Assembly: GCF_013155385.1 (NCBI RefSeq)
Contig: NZ_JABJUQ010000007.1
Span: 746,001 to 810,000 of the forward strand
Source: Bacillus sp. WMMC1349
Lineage (GTDB): Bacteria; Bacillota; Bacilli; Bacillales; Bacillaceae
DNA: 64,000 nt
Direction of reading: 5' to 3'
The notes beneath the pieces were generated by a model. That model did no database searches. It was not told the origin of the DNA and saw only the letters and a program-made list of their open reading frames with translations. The position numbers were made by a program, and so were the translations under genes. Shown here in pieces: positions 1 to 8,944 of this stretch. Position 1 is the first letter of the stretch; every line of letters starts with the position of its first letter.

Positions 1-317
1 AATATTGAAATAATAGGCTTGATCACATCACCTGGAAGCTGGCTCAAAAAACATGCTCCTGTAAAAGCTCCAATAGATCCAGGGATGACTAATTTATATA
101 ATGTTGGCCGATCAACATTACCAAACTTCATATGGGAAACTCCTGATGCGGCAGTTGTCACAATTTCTGAAAGATGAATGGTTGCTGAAACAGCTGCCGG
201 AGCAATTCCAAATGTTAATAAAAGTGATGATGAAGTGACACCATAAGCCATTCCTAATGCCCCGTCAATCAGTTGAGCAAAAAAACCTATAAAAGCAAAA
301 ATAACCAGTTTTCTCAT
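1..317 (-). CDS. TSUP (TauE/SafE) family membrane permease, 3' part cut by the window edge
   Basis: The gene reads leftward out of the window, so only the N-terminal ~105 residues are visible. They begin MRKLVIFAFIGFFAQLIDG and continue with the GALGMAYG and SEIVTTAASG segments typical of sulfite/anion exporters of the TauE/SafE (TSUP) family, with several hydrophobic helices. The start at 317 is preferred over an ATG at 323 because the GGGGG ribosome site abuts the latter with no spacer. The substrate cannot be told from this part. It is divergent from the glycosyltransferase gene that follows and probably unrelated to the polysaccharide locus. Confidence 0.8.
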   Translation of the reverse strand, partial: MRKLVIFAFIGFFAQLIDGALGMAYGVTSSSLLLTFGIAPAAVSATIHLSEIVTTAASGVSHMKFGNVDRPTLYKLVIPGSIGAFTGACFLSQLPGDVIKPIISI

Positions 318-525
318 AGCCATCCCCCTAGTAAAAAACTTCGCTTTTTATTTCTTTCTTGAAGTGCAAAACTATTTTTAAGATATTCTATGTTTTAGAA
401 AGTTCTTCTGTATAGTGAAACAGTACGGTTTTCAGTTCATTTAATAAAGCTGACGGGGTGATGTATACTCAAAAAATAAGCTGAAGCATAAGATGTTAGA
501 AAGAATGCTGGGAGGGATCTTTCTA

Positions 526-2235
526 ATGCTACATTATGATTTTCTTAGTTTTCGTGAGAATAGCAAAATGATTATAAAACAGCAGTTCAATGAAATGAAA
601 AATACATTTACAATCGAATTTTGGGCAAAACCGGATGTTGAAGTAAAAGAGCGGCGATATGTGATTACCCCTGCTTCAAGTGAAAAAATGGATTCTTCTC
701 AGGCAAGTGTTGGTGTATCTCTTGGAAAAAATAACATCACAGTTTATGAACATGATGTCCCACTGCCAATCGCTTTAACATTTAACTTTCCTTCGCCTTT
801 ACATGAATGGACCCATATCGCGATCGTTTACCTAGAAAGACGACCATTGCTGTATATCAATGGACAGTTAGTTGCAAAAGGAGAGGTCGGGTTAGCTCAG
901 ACGGTTGTTCCTTCAGGAATTTTTGGGGGAGATGGTTCAAATAGTTATGTTGGAAAGCTTGCAGACATTAGGATTTGGAATGTAGCAAAAACACAATCAG
1001 AAATATGTGAACAGATAAACTGTAAACTGACAGGGAATGAACCTGACCTGTTTGGTTATTGGAAATTAAATGAGGGTACTGGCATGGTTGCCTACGATCT
1101 TACGAAAAATAAGCATGATGGAGTGATTGATGGAGCCATCTGGGATAAAAAACGTTTGAATATCCTCTTTACTTTTTTTGTCCCAAGTGGAGGAGTGGAA
1201 ACATTAAACAGGCAGCGTTTGTACGCACTTAAACAATCTGGGGTGAAATGCGATTTTTTATATTTGCAAGAAGGAACAGGCTTACAAAATAAAGTTGATA
1301 CTTCAATTTATGTGACAAATGACATAGAGGAAATCCAAAAAATAATCTCATTCCAAAACTACGATGCCATTGTGATCAGTTCAGATCTGTTGCTGATGAA
1401 AACAATTAAAGAATTTGGATATGAAGGCCTCTTAATCTATGAAGTTCAAGGATTGGGGAATAACAAACAATATGTTGATGAATTTTTAAAAGTACATGCA
1501 TATTCTATTATCAATCAATATTGTGATGCGATTTTATATCCACAAACGCCCCATTTACAGCAAGCATTTAAAAAGTATTTTCCTACAAAGAAACAATTTT
1601 GTTTTCATAATTGTTTTAATACAAAAAACTTTAAATATCGAGCACTTCCTAAACAGAAACAAACGATTATTGGCTGGGTTGGAAGACTTGAAGAAAATAA
1701 AAATTGGAGAGATTTTTTATCTATAGGGGCAAAATTAATTGAAGAAAATCCTTCCGTCCGCCTGTGGATGTTTGAAGATAGTACATTAGCGAAGGAATCA
1801 GAAAGAAACGCTTTTGAAGAAAAAATAGCTAAACTAAATATAAGACCGTATTTAACGGTATATGCCAATCAACCACATCAAAAAATGGCTGACTTTTTTT
1901 CAATGATTGGTGATTCAGGTGGTTTTTTATGTTCAACATCGAAGGTAGAAGGGTTTGGATATGCAGTACTTGAGGCAATGGCATGTAAATGCCCAGTCCT
2001 TTCAACTGATTCTGATGGGGTCCGCAGTTTTATCAAACACAATGTTACAGGGAAGTTTTTTGAACTCGGAAAGATCAATCAAGCTGTTCAAGAAGGGAAA
2101 GAATTAATTTCAAATGTTGCATTAAGAGAAAAGATCAGACTAAATGCTGTTCAACATATTGAAACACAATTTGCACCAGATCTATACGCAAAAAAATTTT
2201 TAAATATGATTGATGATCTTAAAGGCAATAACTAA
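526..2235 (+). CDS. LamG-domain / glycosyltransferase family 4-like fusion protein
   Basis: A 569-residue protein with two parts. Residues ~10-200 form a LamG/concanavalin-like jelly-roll domain (NTFTIEFWAKP, WTHIAIVY, YVGKLADIRIWN), usually a carbohydrate-binding module. Residues ~210-560 form a GT-B glycosyltransferase of the GT4 type: VPSGGVETLNR near the start, IIGWVGRLEENKNW, and the EGFGYAVLE donor-site signature with EAMACKCPV after it. No signal peptide or membrane helix is seen, so it should act in the cytosol. The start at 526 has a GGGAGGG site 9 bases upstream; an ATG at 493 lacks one. It faces the GT2-sulfotransferase gene across a shared terminator. It probably adds a sugar to a surface or spore polysaccharide; acceptor and sugar are unknown. 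Confidence 0.8.
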   Translation: MLHYDFLSFRENSKMIIKQQFNEMKNTFTIEFWAKPDVEVKERRYVITPASSEKMDSSQASVGVSLGKNNITVYEHDVPLPIALTFNFPSPLHEWTHIAIVYLERRPLLYINGQLVAKGEVGLAQTVVPSGIFGGDGSNSYVGKLADIRIWNVAKTQSEICEQINCKLTGNEPDLFGYWKLNEGTGMVAYDLTKNKHDGVIDGAIWDKKRLNILFTFFVPSGGVETLNRQRLYALKQSGVKCDFLYLQEGTGLQNKVDTSIYVTNDIEEIQKIISFQNYDAIVISSDLLLMKTIKEFGYEGLLIYEVQGLGNNKQYVDEFLKVHAYSIINQYCDAILYPQTPHLQQAFKKYFPTKKQFCFHNCFNTKNFKYRALPKQKQTIIGWVGRLEENKNWRDFLSIGAKLIEENPSVRLWMFEDSTLAKESERNAFEEKIAKLNIRPYLTVYANQPHQKMADFFSMIGDSGGFLCSTSKVEGFGYAVLEAMACKCPVLSTDSDGVRSFIKHNVTGKFFELGKINQAVQEGKELISNVALREKIRLNAVQHIETQFAPDLYAKKFLNMIDDLKGNN

Positions 2236-2241
2236 ATTAAA

Positions 2242-2275
2242 AAATCCCTTTGAGTTAAGTATTCAAAGGGATTTT
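2242..2275. terminator. Bidirectional terminator hairpin between convergent glycosyltransferase genes
   Basis: AAATCCCTTTGA and its complement TCAAAGGGATTT form a 12-bp stem with T runs on both sides, between two genes that converge here. Confidence 0.85.
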
Positions 2276-2283
2276 TCGGGAAT

Positions 2284-4260
2284 TTACCAACTGCTATCTT
2301 TCTCGTACCCTAACCTAATCAAAAACTCTCCAGCAATTTCTTTAAACGCCTCTTTATGACTTGCATTAAATTCTTCTTTCCAATCCCCGATACTTCCTTT
2401 TCTGAATGTATCGGAAGTACTTTGATTAATATTGTGTTTCATATTTTGCAATAATTGCTGTTTAGATATATTTAGTGATTGAAGATCATTCCATAAGTAA
2501 TCAATGATTTTCATGATTGTTTGATTTTGGGAGCTTTCATTTCGAACTAAATCTTCAAAAGTAACAATACAAATCCCGGATACTTCAGCCCATCTTATAA
2601 AATTCTTAGTGAAATCATGTATATTTGGAAGCATGCCTATTCCGTATTTAGCCTGTTCTTCTTTGTTTAGAACCGTTCCTTTGATCATGGCCATCAGTCG
2701 ATCTTCGTGGTTTTTTAAACCGTTCTTTAAATAAGGATTCCATGGATGGTTATATTTGTTGATCATCACAAAATGGACCAGTGAGACCGCTATATCTCTT
2801 AAATCTCTATAAATAAAAATCGTTTTAATATCTGAATCATTTAACATTTTCTCGCGATTTTGTGAATAGGCAAAGTGTCCTGTTGCTACATATCCAGTTT
2901 TAAGATTTTTTAAGTGCTTTTCTTCAAAAACCCAAAAATCAGTTCTTCTCATTCCAGGTATACCGAGAATAATTTGTAATAGTAAATGTGTACCACTTTT
3001 CGGCACTGAATTCACTAATATTTTTGGTAACTTCATTTTTTGATGTTGTTCCAGTAAATTGCTCTTTAATATTTCAGTCTGATATAGCTCACCGTATTCA
3101 TAATCTTCACCAAGTAAAACAGAACGAGTACTTACACGCTGATGTGCCTGATCAATAACTGCAAAAGGAAGCCGTTCTGATAGCTCTTTCATTTGGTGTC
3201 CTTTAATAATCATATTATATAAAACGAGTGTTGAAGAAGGAAATGGTCCTTTGCCATAAATGAGTGTAAAAGGTGTGTCGGCCCCCAGCAGCCCTTTGCA
3301 AACAGCCTCTTTTTCTGATGCATCTGGTAAGTGGATCAAAGCAACCCTTGGATCTTCGATATGTTGAAGGGTTTGAATAGCGGATTGATCTAGTGTTCGA
3401 TCGACGATAAGCAACTTATAATTGCTATAGGACTGTTCTAATAATTGTTCCAATTTACCAACTGTTTCTTCAGATCCATCTTTGACAGGGTAAATAACAG
3501 TTAGATTAAAAGGAATGTTTCTTCGTTGTCTTGCCTGATGTCTAGCAAGATTAAAAGCGTATCTCCATCTGCGGTGCTGAATTTTTGAATTTCTTAATCG
3601 AGCAGATACACTCATCGGTGAATGGGTACGATAATTCATCAGGATCTCTTCTATAAACACGATATCGCAAACTTCTGTTAAGCGCAGCCAGTATTCATAA
3701 TCTTCAACAGGTTCTAGATGATATCCGTCAATCATTGCTGCGAACCGTTTTTTATACATAAAGGATACCCCAATAAAACAAACATCAAGAAGGTTCTCTT
3801 TCGGCTGGTTTTGGTATTTGTAAAATTCTTCTATTGACGGTTGGTGTAAGTGTAAAAATTCACCATTAGCATCAATATGTCGAAAACTGCTAAAAGCAAG
3901 ACCAACATTTTCTGGGGCAGTTTCCAGTGCATTTCGAAGCTTTTCGGTGAAATCAGGATAATAAAAGTTATCACTGGAAACCCATGTGAAATATTTTACT
4001 TCTTCAATATCCAGTAAGTAATCAAACCCGATGTTTAATGTTTTTGCGACGCCTTCATTTTTCTCCTTAAGAATCAAATGTACACGGTCGTCTTCTTTTG
4101 TAACATATTGAATGATGTCAATCGTTTCAGGAGGTGCACCATCAGAAACAATCACAAAATGAAAGTTTTGATAAGTTTGCTTTAAAATTGACCGTAGTGC
4201 TATCTCTAAATACTCAGGGGTTTGCTTATAAACAGGCATAACAATCCCTACATCTTTCAT
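2284..4260 (-). CDS. Glycosyltransferase family 2 fused to a C-terminal sulfotransferase domain
   Basis: A 658-residue protein. Residues 1-~230 are a GT-A family 2 glycosyltransferase (VGIVMPVYKQTPEYLEIALRS, VSDGAP, the DxD-like SSDNF). Residues ~245-400 resemble a second, degenerate GT2 fold (FNLTVIYPVKDGSEETVGK). Residues ~415-655 are a sulfotransferase: PKSGTH at ~420 is the 5'-phosphosulfate loop that binds PAPS, and IFIYRDLRDIAVS fits the 3'-phosphate site. The architecture suggests a sugar is added and then sulfated by one polypeptide. The start at 4260 has AAAGGTGG six bases upstream. It lies 28 bp downstream of the SDR gene on the same strand, so the two are likely co-transcribed. Sulfated glycans are rare in Bacillus, so target and role are open. 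Confidence 0.8.
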   Translation of the reverse strand: MKDVGIVMPVYKQTPEYLEIALRSILKQTYQNFHFVIVSDGAPPETIDIIQYVTKEDDRVHLILKEKNEGVAKTLNIGFDYLLDIEEVKYFTWVSSDNFYYPDFTEKLRNALETAPENVGLAFSSFRHIDANGEFLHLHQPSIEEFYKYQNQPKENLLDVCFIGVSFMYKKRFAAMIDGYHLEPVEDYEYWLRLTEVCDIVFIEEILMNYRTHSPMSVSARLRNSKIQHRRWRYAFNLARHQARQRRNIPFNLTVIYPVKDGSEETVGKLEQLLEQSYSNYKLLIVDRTLDQSAIQTLQHIEDPRVALIHLPDASEKEAVCKGLLGADTPFTLIYGKGPFPSSTLVLYNMIIKGHQMKELSERLPFAVIDQAHQRVSTRSVLLGEDYEYGELYQTEILKSNLLEQHQKMKLPKILVNSVPKSGTHLLLQIILGIPGMRRTDFWVFEEKHLKNLKTGYVATGHFAYSQNREKMLNDSDIKTIFIYRDLRDIAVSLVHFVMINKYNHPWNPYLKNGLKNHEDRLMAMIKGTVLNKEEQAKYGIGMLPNIHDFTKNFIRWAEVSGICIVTFEDLVRNESSQNQTIMKIIDYLWNDLQSLNISKQQLLQNMKHNINQSTSDTFRKGSIGDWKEEFNASHKEAFKEIAGEFLIRLGYEKDSSW

Positions 4261-4288
4261 TTGTATCCACCTTTCAAAATGAAAAGAT

Positions 4289-5191
4289 TTACTCATGATA
4301 ACGACGATAAAAATTCAAAATATCTGCCAGTGATGTTTTAAACGGAATATTCGGTTCCCATTCTAATTCCCTAACTTTTGCAGGATTCAAATCAAGTTTA
4401 GTTTCGATCTTTTCATCTGTCTTTGTTTTGACTTTGAAATCTATGGCTGTTAGCTTTTGATAACCACTGATCACTTCTTGAAGCGAGTGAAGCGTACCTG
4501 ACGCAATTTCATAATTCTCTCCCGGTTTTCCTTTTGAGAATAGGATTTCATAGGCGCGGACAACGTCTCTTACATCTAAGAAATCGCGGACAACATTTGG
4601 ATTATCCACTTTGAGCACCCTTTCAGCATGATGATTCTCCATATCGACTATTTGTTTGGCGAAAATGGCGCAGACGCCTTGAGAAAATCCTGGTCCAATT
4701 AGATTCGAAGGCTTTGCAATAATGATTTGCATCTGATATAAGGTTTCCCAAGCTTGAGCAACAAATGTTTGCATTGTTTTACTTAAACTATATGGGTGCG
4801 GAAGAGTTGATAAATCATTGAGATCAAATTGTAAAACTGAGCCGGCGATACAAATTTTACATTCCGGGTTTTCGTGACGAAGTGCTTCAATTAAATACAA
4901 AGTGGGTAAAAGATTATTTTCCAAAGATGAAACAGGGTCAATCCATGATTGTCCAACATGATTTTGCCCAGCTAAATGGAGGAGATATTGAGGTTTTGTC
5001 TTTTGGATTAGTCGAATTACAGCTTCTTGGTCTGTCAAATCGCAAAACTCAAGTTTTACGCCATCATCCGGCAAATTTGATCTTGTAACGGCTGTTACAT
5101 CAAAACCTGATTCTGCAAAGTGGCGGCATGCATGCTTACCCGTAAATCCGCCTGCTCCCGTGATTAATAGTCTTGAATGCTGATCATTCAC
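4289..5191 (-). CDS. NAD(P)-dependent sugar-nucleotide epimerase/dehydratase/reductase (extended SDR)
   Basis: A 300-residue extended short-chain dehydrogenase. It has the Rossmann motif TGAGGFTGKH at ~10-19, a HLAGQNHVG segment, a Ser at GSV and the catalytic YSLSK, followed by the C-terminal substrate part (NYEIASGTLHSLQEV). It is closest in style to GDP-4-keto-6-deoxymannose reductases (Rmd) and CDP/GDP-sugar 4,6-dehydratases. It probably makes an activated deoxy-sugar for the neighbouring glycosyltransferase-sulfotransferase, but reductase, epimerase and dehydratase cannot be told apart by eye. The ribosome site is weak (AGGATG 13 bases before ATG). It diverges from the aminotransferase gene. 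Confidence 0.75.
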   Translation of the reverse strand: MNDQHSRLLITGAGGFTGKHACRHFAESGFDVTAVTRSNLPDDGVKLEFCDLTDQEAVIRLIQKTKPQYLLHLAGQNHVGQSWIDPVSSLENNLLPTLYLIEALRHENPECKICIAGSVLQFDLNDLSTLPHPYSLSKTMQTFVAQAWETLYQMQIIIAKPSNLIGPGFSQGVCAIFAKQIVDMENHHAERVLKVDNPNVVRDFLDVRDVVRAYEILFSKGKPGENYEIASGTLHSLQEVISGYQKLTAIDFKVKTKTDEKIETKLDLNPAKVRELEWEPNIPFKTSLADILNFYRRYHE

Positions 5192-5359
5192 TGATCTTGC
5201 ATCCTATCTCTATAAAGGGAGAAAATCCAGTTGTTTGCATGGTAGCATCCTACCTTTCTATTCATGTCATTTTTTTCTCTAATATATTATGTCTTTCTTT
5301 TTTTATTGCTATAGGCATGATAATGGTTTCCTTAGTCGTAGCAAACAATCCAATGACAT

Positions 5360-5368
5360 CATAAGTTA
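5360..5368 (+). promoter_or_regulatory. Possible sigma-K-type -10 element before the amino-uronate genes
   Basis: CATAAGTTA fits the CATANNNTA -10 consensus of mother-cell sigma-K, 35 bp ahead of the aminotransferase start. The -35 is short and degenerate, so this is only a hint that the locus is used for spore-surface glycan. A similar CATACTTTA lies at 7592-7600 before the 6-dehydrogenase gene. Confidence 0.25.
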
Positions 5369-5402
5369 TCTTTAGGATGTTGCCGAATAAGGAGGAAACT
5401 TC

Positions 5403-6512
5403 ATGATCCCATTAATTCATTTGAAAAAGCAGTTTCAAGCAGTAAAAAAAGAGGTTTTAAAGGAATTGGAAGAAGTTTTAGACAGCGGACAATATATATT
5501 GGGTCCAAAAGTGAAAGAGTTAGAGAAAAGAATTGCTCAAAAACTTGGCGTACAAGAAGCGGTTGCTGTCGCCAACGGCACTGATGCTTTAGTACTCACA
5601 CTTATAGCTTATGGGATTGGAAAGGGGGATGAAGTCATTACGACACCATTCACTTTTTTTGCAAGTGCTGAAGCGATATCAAGAGTTGGAGCGACACCTG
5701 TATTTGTAGATGTTGATCCACTCACATACAATCTTGATCCTAAAAAAGTAGAAGAGAAAGTCACAACGGCGACAAAAGCCATCATTCCTGTTCATATTTT
5801 CGGCCAACCTGCAGATATGGATGACATCATGGCAATTGCTAAAAAATACGGGCTGCTTGTGATTGAAGATGCATGTCAAGCATTTGGTGCTGAATATAGA
5901 GGTCGTCAAGTTGGCAGTCTTGGAGATGCGGCTTGTTTTTCATTTTTTCCGACCAAAAACTTGGGCACTTTAGGTGATGGCGGAATGGTCGTCATGTCAG
6001 ATCCTGATCTTGCTGATCAGATTAGACAGCTCAGAACCCATGGAACAAACAAAAAATATTTTCATGACAAAATCGGTTTTAACAGCAGGCTTGATGAATT
6101 ACATGCTGCCATCTTACTGATTCTTCTTGAGAACATCGATGGCTGGAATGAACAAAGACGAGAAATCGCAAAACGTTACAAGGAATCATTGGCTATAGCT
6201 CAACATCTCACACTACCGCAGGAAAAAGCAGACCGTACACATATTTATCATCTTTATTGTATCGGTACGAAAAATCGCAGCGATATGATGAAATTACTTG
6301 AGAAACAGCAGATTCATTCAGGTGTTTACTATCCATGCTGTCTTCACTTACAAAACATTTATGCTTCATTACCATATAAAAAGGGAGATTTTCCGGTAGC
6401 CGAATCTTTATCAGCGACACTTTTTGCCATTCCAATGAGTCCTTTTCTATCAAGGGAGGAACAGGATCAGGTGATTTCTGTTTTACTTGAAAGTGGGGCA
6501 GGGGATAGATGA
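5403..6512 (+). CDS. DegT/DnrJ/EryC1/StrS (WbpE-like) sugar aminotransferase
   Basis: A 369-residue PLP-dependent aminotransferase that puts an amino group on a nucleotide-linked keto-sugar. Family features: ANGTDALVL near 60, FTFFASAEAI, VPVHIFGQ-like IPVHIFGQ, DACQAFGA, and the PLP lysine in FFPTKNLGTLGDGG at ~190. Length is normal. A strong AAGGAGG site precedes the ATG. It overlaps the next gene by four bases (ATGA), so the two are translationally coupled. Together with the Gfo/Idh oxidoreductase and the 6-dehydrogenase it resembles the WbpA/WbpB/WbpE set that makes UDP-GlcNAc(3NH2)A-type sugars. Confidence 0.9.
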   Translation: MIPLIHLKKQFQAVKKEVLKELEEVLDSGQYILGPKVKELEKRIAQKLGVQEAVAVANGTDALVLTLIAYGIGKGDEVITTPFTFFASAEAISRVGATPVFVDVDPLTYNLDPKKVEEKVTTATKAIIPVHIFGQPADMDDIMAIAKKYGLLVIEDACQAFGAEYRGRQVGSLGDAACFSFFPTKNLGTLGDGGMVVMSDPDLADQIRQLRTHGTNKKYFHDKIGFNSRLDELHAAILLILLENIDGWNEQRREIAKRYKESLAIAQHLTLPQEKADRTHIYHLYCIGTKNRSDMMKLLEKQQIHSGVYYPCCLHLQNIYASLPYKKGDFPVAESLSATLFAIPMSPFLSREEQDQVISVLLESGAGDR

Positions 6513-7549
6513 CGATCCATTTTGGTTTAATCGGTTGCGGGTATATGTCGAAAAAACATCTTGCTGCATTGGGTAAGTGTCAGGATGCGATTCTTTTAGC
6601 TGTTAGTGATATAGAGAAAAAAAGAATGAGAGAAGCTGTCGGTTGTCATCCTAGCACCTCCCATTATCAGGATTATACTGAGTTGCTTTGCGATCCTCAA
6701 ATAGATGCAGTCATCATTGCGGTCATTTCTGGACTCCATGCTGAAATCGCTAAACAATCTTTATTGGCAGGTAAACATGTCATTTTAGAAAAACCGATGA
6801 CACTATCATTAAAAGATGCCAATGATATTATTCAATTAGCAGAGCAAAAAAACTTAAAACTGATGGTATGCCATCAAATGCGGCACCGTCCAATTATGAA
6901 AAAGATGAAAGAAACGATAGATCAAGGAAAATTAGGGAATCTCTACTTGGGTGCGGTATCACTACGTCTCAACCGGTCCCCTGCTTATTTTGAAGCGGCT
7001 TCTTGGCGCGGAAATTGGGAACAGGATGGGGGGATGCTTGTTAATCAAGGAATCCATTTGCTCGATCTCATGCAATGGTTTTTAGGAGGTGTCAGCTATG
7101 TATATGGCGACATGCTCACAACAACATCAAAAAAAGAAACAGAAGATGTAGCTGTCGGTGTTCTAACGTTTGAAAACGGGGCGAAAGGAGTCATTGAAGC
7201 CAACATTGTGACCCAACCGAATAATCTGGGCAACTCACTTTCGATTTTTGGAGAAAATGGAACGATTTCTCTGGAAGGTTCTTCTTTAAATCGAATCAGT
7301 CGTTGGTTTGTTGCTGGAGAAGACAAACGAGAAGAGATGGCAAAACTGATTGATGTTCAGGATGAACAGATTTTCATGTATAAAAATTTTATCAACGCTG
7401 TTCAATGTGATGAATCACTTTTGATTGATGGATATGAAGGGAAAAAAGCACTGGAAACGATATTTGCAATCTACCAATCCGCATTGACAAAACAGCCTGT
7501 GAGATTACCTTTAGCATCATTTGAAACAACGGCTTTGAAAAAGAAATAA
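6509..7549 (+). CDS. Gfo/Idh/MocA family (WbpB-like) sugar oxidoreductase
   Basis: A 346-residue NAD-dependent oxidoreductase. The Rossmann loop GLIGCGYMSKKH is at the N-terminus and the family lysine is in EKPMTLSLKDA at ~97; the C-terminal alpha/beta sheet domain carries GGMLVNQGIHLLDLMQWF. In WbpB-type enzymes this family oxidises C3 of UDP-GlcNAcA to give the keto-sugar used by the aminotransferase, which is the coupled upstream gene here. The acetyltransferase (WbpD type) needed to finish a diacetylated sugar is not in the window. Confidence 0.85.
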   Translation: MTIHFGLIGCGYMSKKHLAALGKCQDAILLAVSDIEKKRMREAVGCHPSTSHYQDYTELLCDPQIDAVIIAVISGLHAEIAKQSLLAGKHVILEKPMTLSLKDANDIIQLAEQKNLKLMVCHQMRHRPIMKKMKETIDQGKLGNLYLGAVSLRLNRSPAYFEAASWRGNWEQDGGMLVNQGIHLLDLMQWFLGGVSYVYGDMLTTTSKKETEDVAVGVLTFENGAKGVIEANIVTQPNNLGNSLSIFGENGTISLEGSSLNRISRWFVAGEDKREEMAKLIDVQDEQIFMYKNFINAVQCDESLLIDGYEGKKALETIFAIYQSALTKQPVRLPLASFETTALKKK

Positions 7550-7630
7550 GTGAAAAATGGTAGATCGTCCCTATCAAAAAAATAACCAAAACATACTTTA
7601 TTAAAGGAATGAACCTGAAGGGGCGATTTT

Positions 7631-8944
7631 ATGATGCACAAACAAAATCCGCAACAAACGATCGCAATAATAGGTTTAGGGTTTGTTGGTTTGCCCTTGG
7701 CTATGTTATTAATTTCCAAAGAAATGTCAGTGATCGGCATTGATTTGGCTGAAGAAAAAATCAAATCTCTACATGCAGGAAATAGCTATATTTCTGATAT
7801 AAAAGGGGAAACGGTGAAGAAGGGAATTGACAGCGGTCTTTTTCGAGTTTCTTCAAATTATCAGCTCATCAAAGAAGCTGATGCGGTCATTATATGTGTG
7901 CCAACTCCACTAAACAACAACTCAGAGCCTAATTTAGACGATGTGAAAAGCGCGTCTCAGTCAATTAGTCAATATTTACAAAAAGGTCAACTTGTTGTGT
8001 TGGAAAGTTCAACATATCCTGGTACGACGAGAGATATCGTTAAGCCGATCCTAGAAAAAAGCGGTTTGACTTGTGGAAGGGATTTTTATTTGGCTTATTC
8101 ACCTGAACGGGTCGACCCGGGAAACCAGTTTCCGATTGAGGTCGTTCCAAAAGTAGTTGGGGGTACATCAGAAGGGTGCCTGAAAAAGGTGTATGATTTG
8201 TACAGCTGTATCTATCAAGAAGTTGTTCCTGTCACATCACCAGAAACTGCTGAACTTACAAAACTACTAGAAAATACGTATCGCTTTATTAATATTTCCT
8301 TTATAAATGAGTTTGCTATGATTTGCGAGCAACTCGGCATAAACGTTTGGGAAGTGATTCATGCAGCAAACACAAAACCATACGGATTTGCTGCATTTTA
8401 TCCTGGCCCAGGAATCGGTGGCCACTGTATACCGGTCGACCCATTATATTTACAATTTATTATTAAAAAAAGCGGCTTAATGAGTGACTTTATTCAGCTA
8501 TCAGAAGAGACAAATGAAAAAATCGTCCGCTATATCGCGGAACGATCATTACAATTAGCGGGAACAGAAAACCCAACTGAGGCAAATATTTTAATTTACG
8601 GTGTCACTTATAAACGCAATGTTGCAGATGTCCGTGAATCTCGATCATTAAATATTATACAAAGACTGATAGAGATGGGTGCCAAGGTATCCTATCATGA
8701 CCCGCATATTCCTGAGCTCTATATTGATGAAAAAAAGCTTTTCAGCACTTTAATTGATGCTAAATCATTGGAAAAATACGATTGTGTTGTACTCCTAACC
8801 GATCATGCTGAATTACCGAAAGAACGACTATTACAACATGCTACAGTGATTTTTGACACGAGAGGGATTTTGACAGAGACTTCAGGCAATGCGAAAGTTG
8901 CCCAGCTTGGAAATGGTTTGTCCCATCCTCTATTTACTCAGTAA
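7631..8944 (+). CDS. UDP-sugar 6-dehydrogenase (WbpA/WecC/VipA type, nucleotide-sugar uronate-forming)
   Basis: A 437-residue member of the UDP-glucose/GDP-mannose dehydrogenase family. The NAD-binding loop is IIGLGFVGLPLA, the central helix holds ELTKLLENTYRFINISFINE, and the catalytic cysteine lies in GPGIGGHCIPVDPLYL, the form seen in UDP-N-acetyl-hexosamine dehydrogenases rather than UDP-glucose dehydrogenases. It oxidises C6 of a UDP-(N-acetyl)hexosamine to the uronic acid with 2 NAD+. It follows the oxidoreductase by 81 bp and ends 11 bases inside the convergent yvaD-like gene. An AAGGGG site lies seven bases before the ATG. Confidence 0.88.
   Translation: MMHKQNPQQTIAIIGLGFVGLPLAMLLISKEMSVIGIDLAEEKIKSLHAGNSYISDIKGETVKKGIDSGLFRVSSNYQLIKEADAVIICVPTPLNNNSEPNLDDVKSASQSISQYLQKGQLVVLESSTYPGTTRDIVKPILEKSGLTCGRDFYLAYSPERVDPGNQFPIEVVPKVVGGTSEGCLKKVYDLYSCIYQEVVPVTSPETAELTKLLENTYRFINISFINEFAMICEQLGINVWEVIHAANTKPYGFAAFYPGPGIGGHCIPVDPLYLQFIIKKSGLMSDFIQLSEETNEKIVRYIAERSLQLAGTENPTEANILIYGVTYKRNVADVRESRSLNIIQRLIEMGAKVSYHDPHIPELYIDEKKLFSTLIDAKSLEKYDCVVLLTDHAELPKERLLQHATVIFDTRGILTETSGNAKVAQLGNGLSHPLFTQ

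Noticed and set aside
5173..5364. 63-codon frame in the divergent promoter region of the sugar locus
   Set aside because: No ribosome site, and it overlaps the start of the SDR gene.
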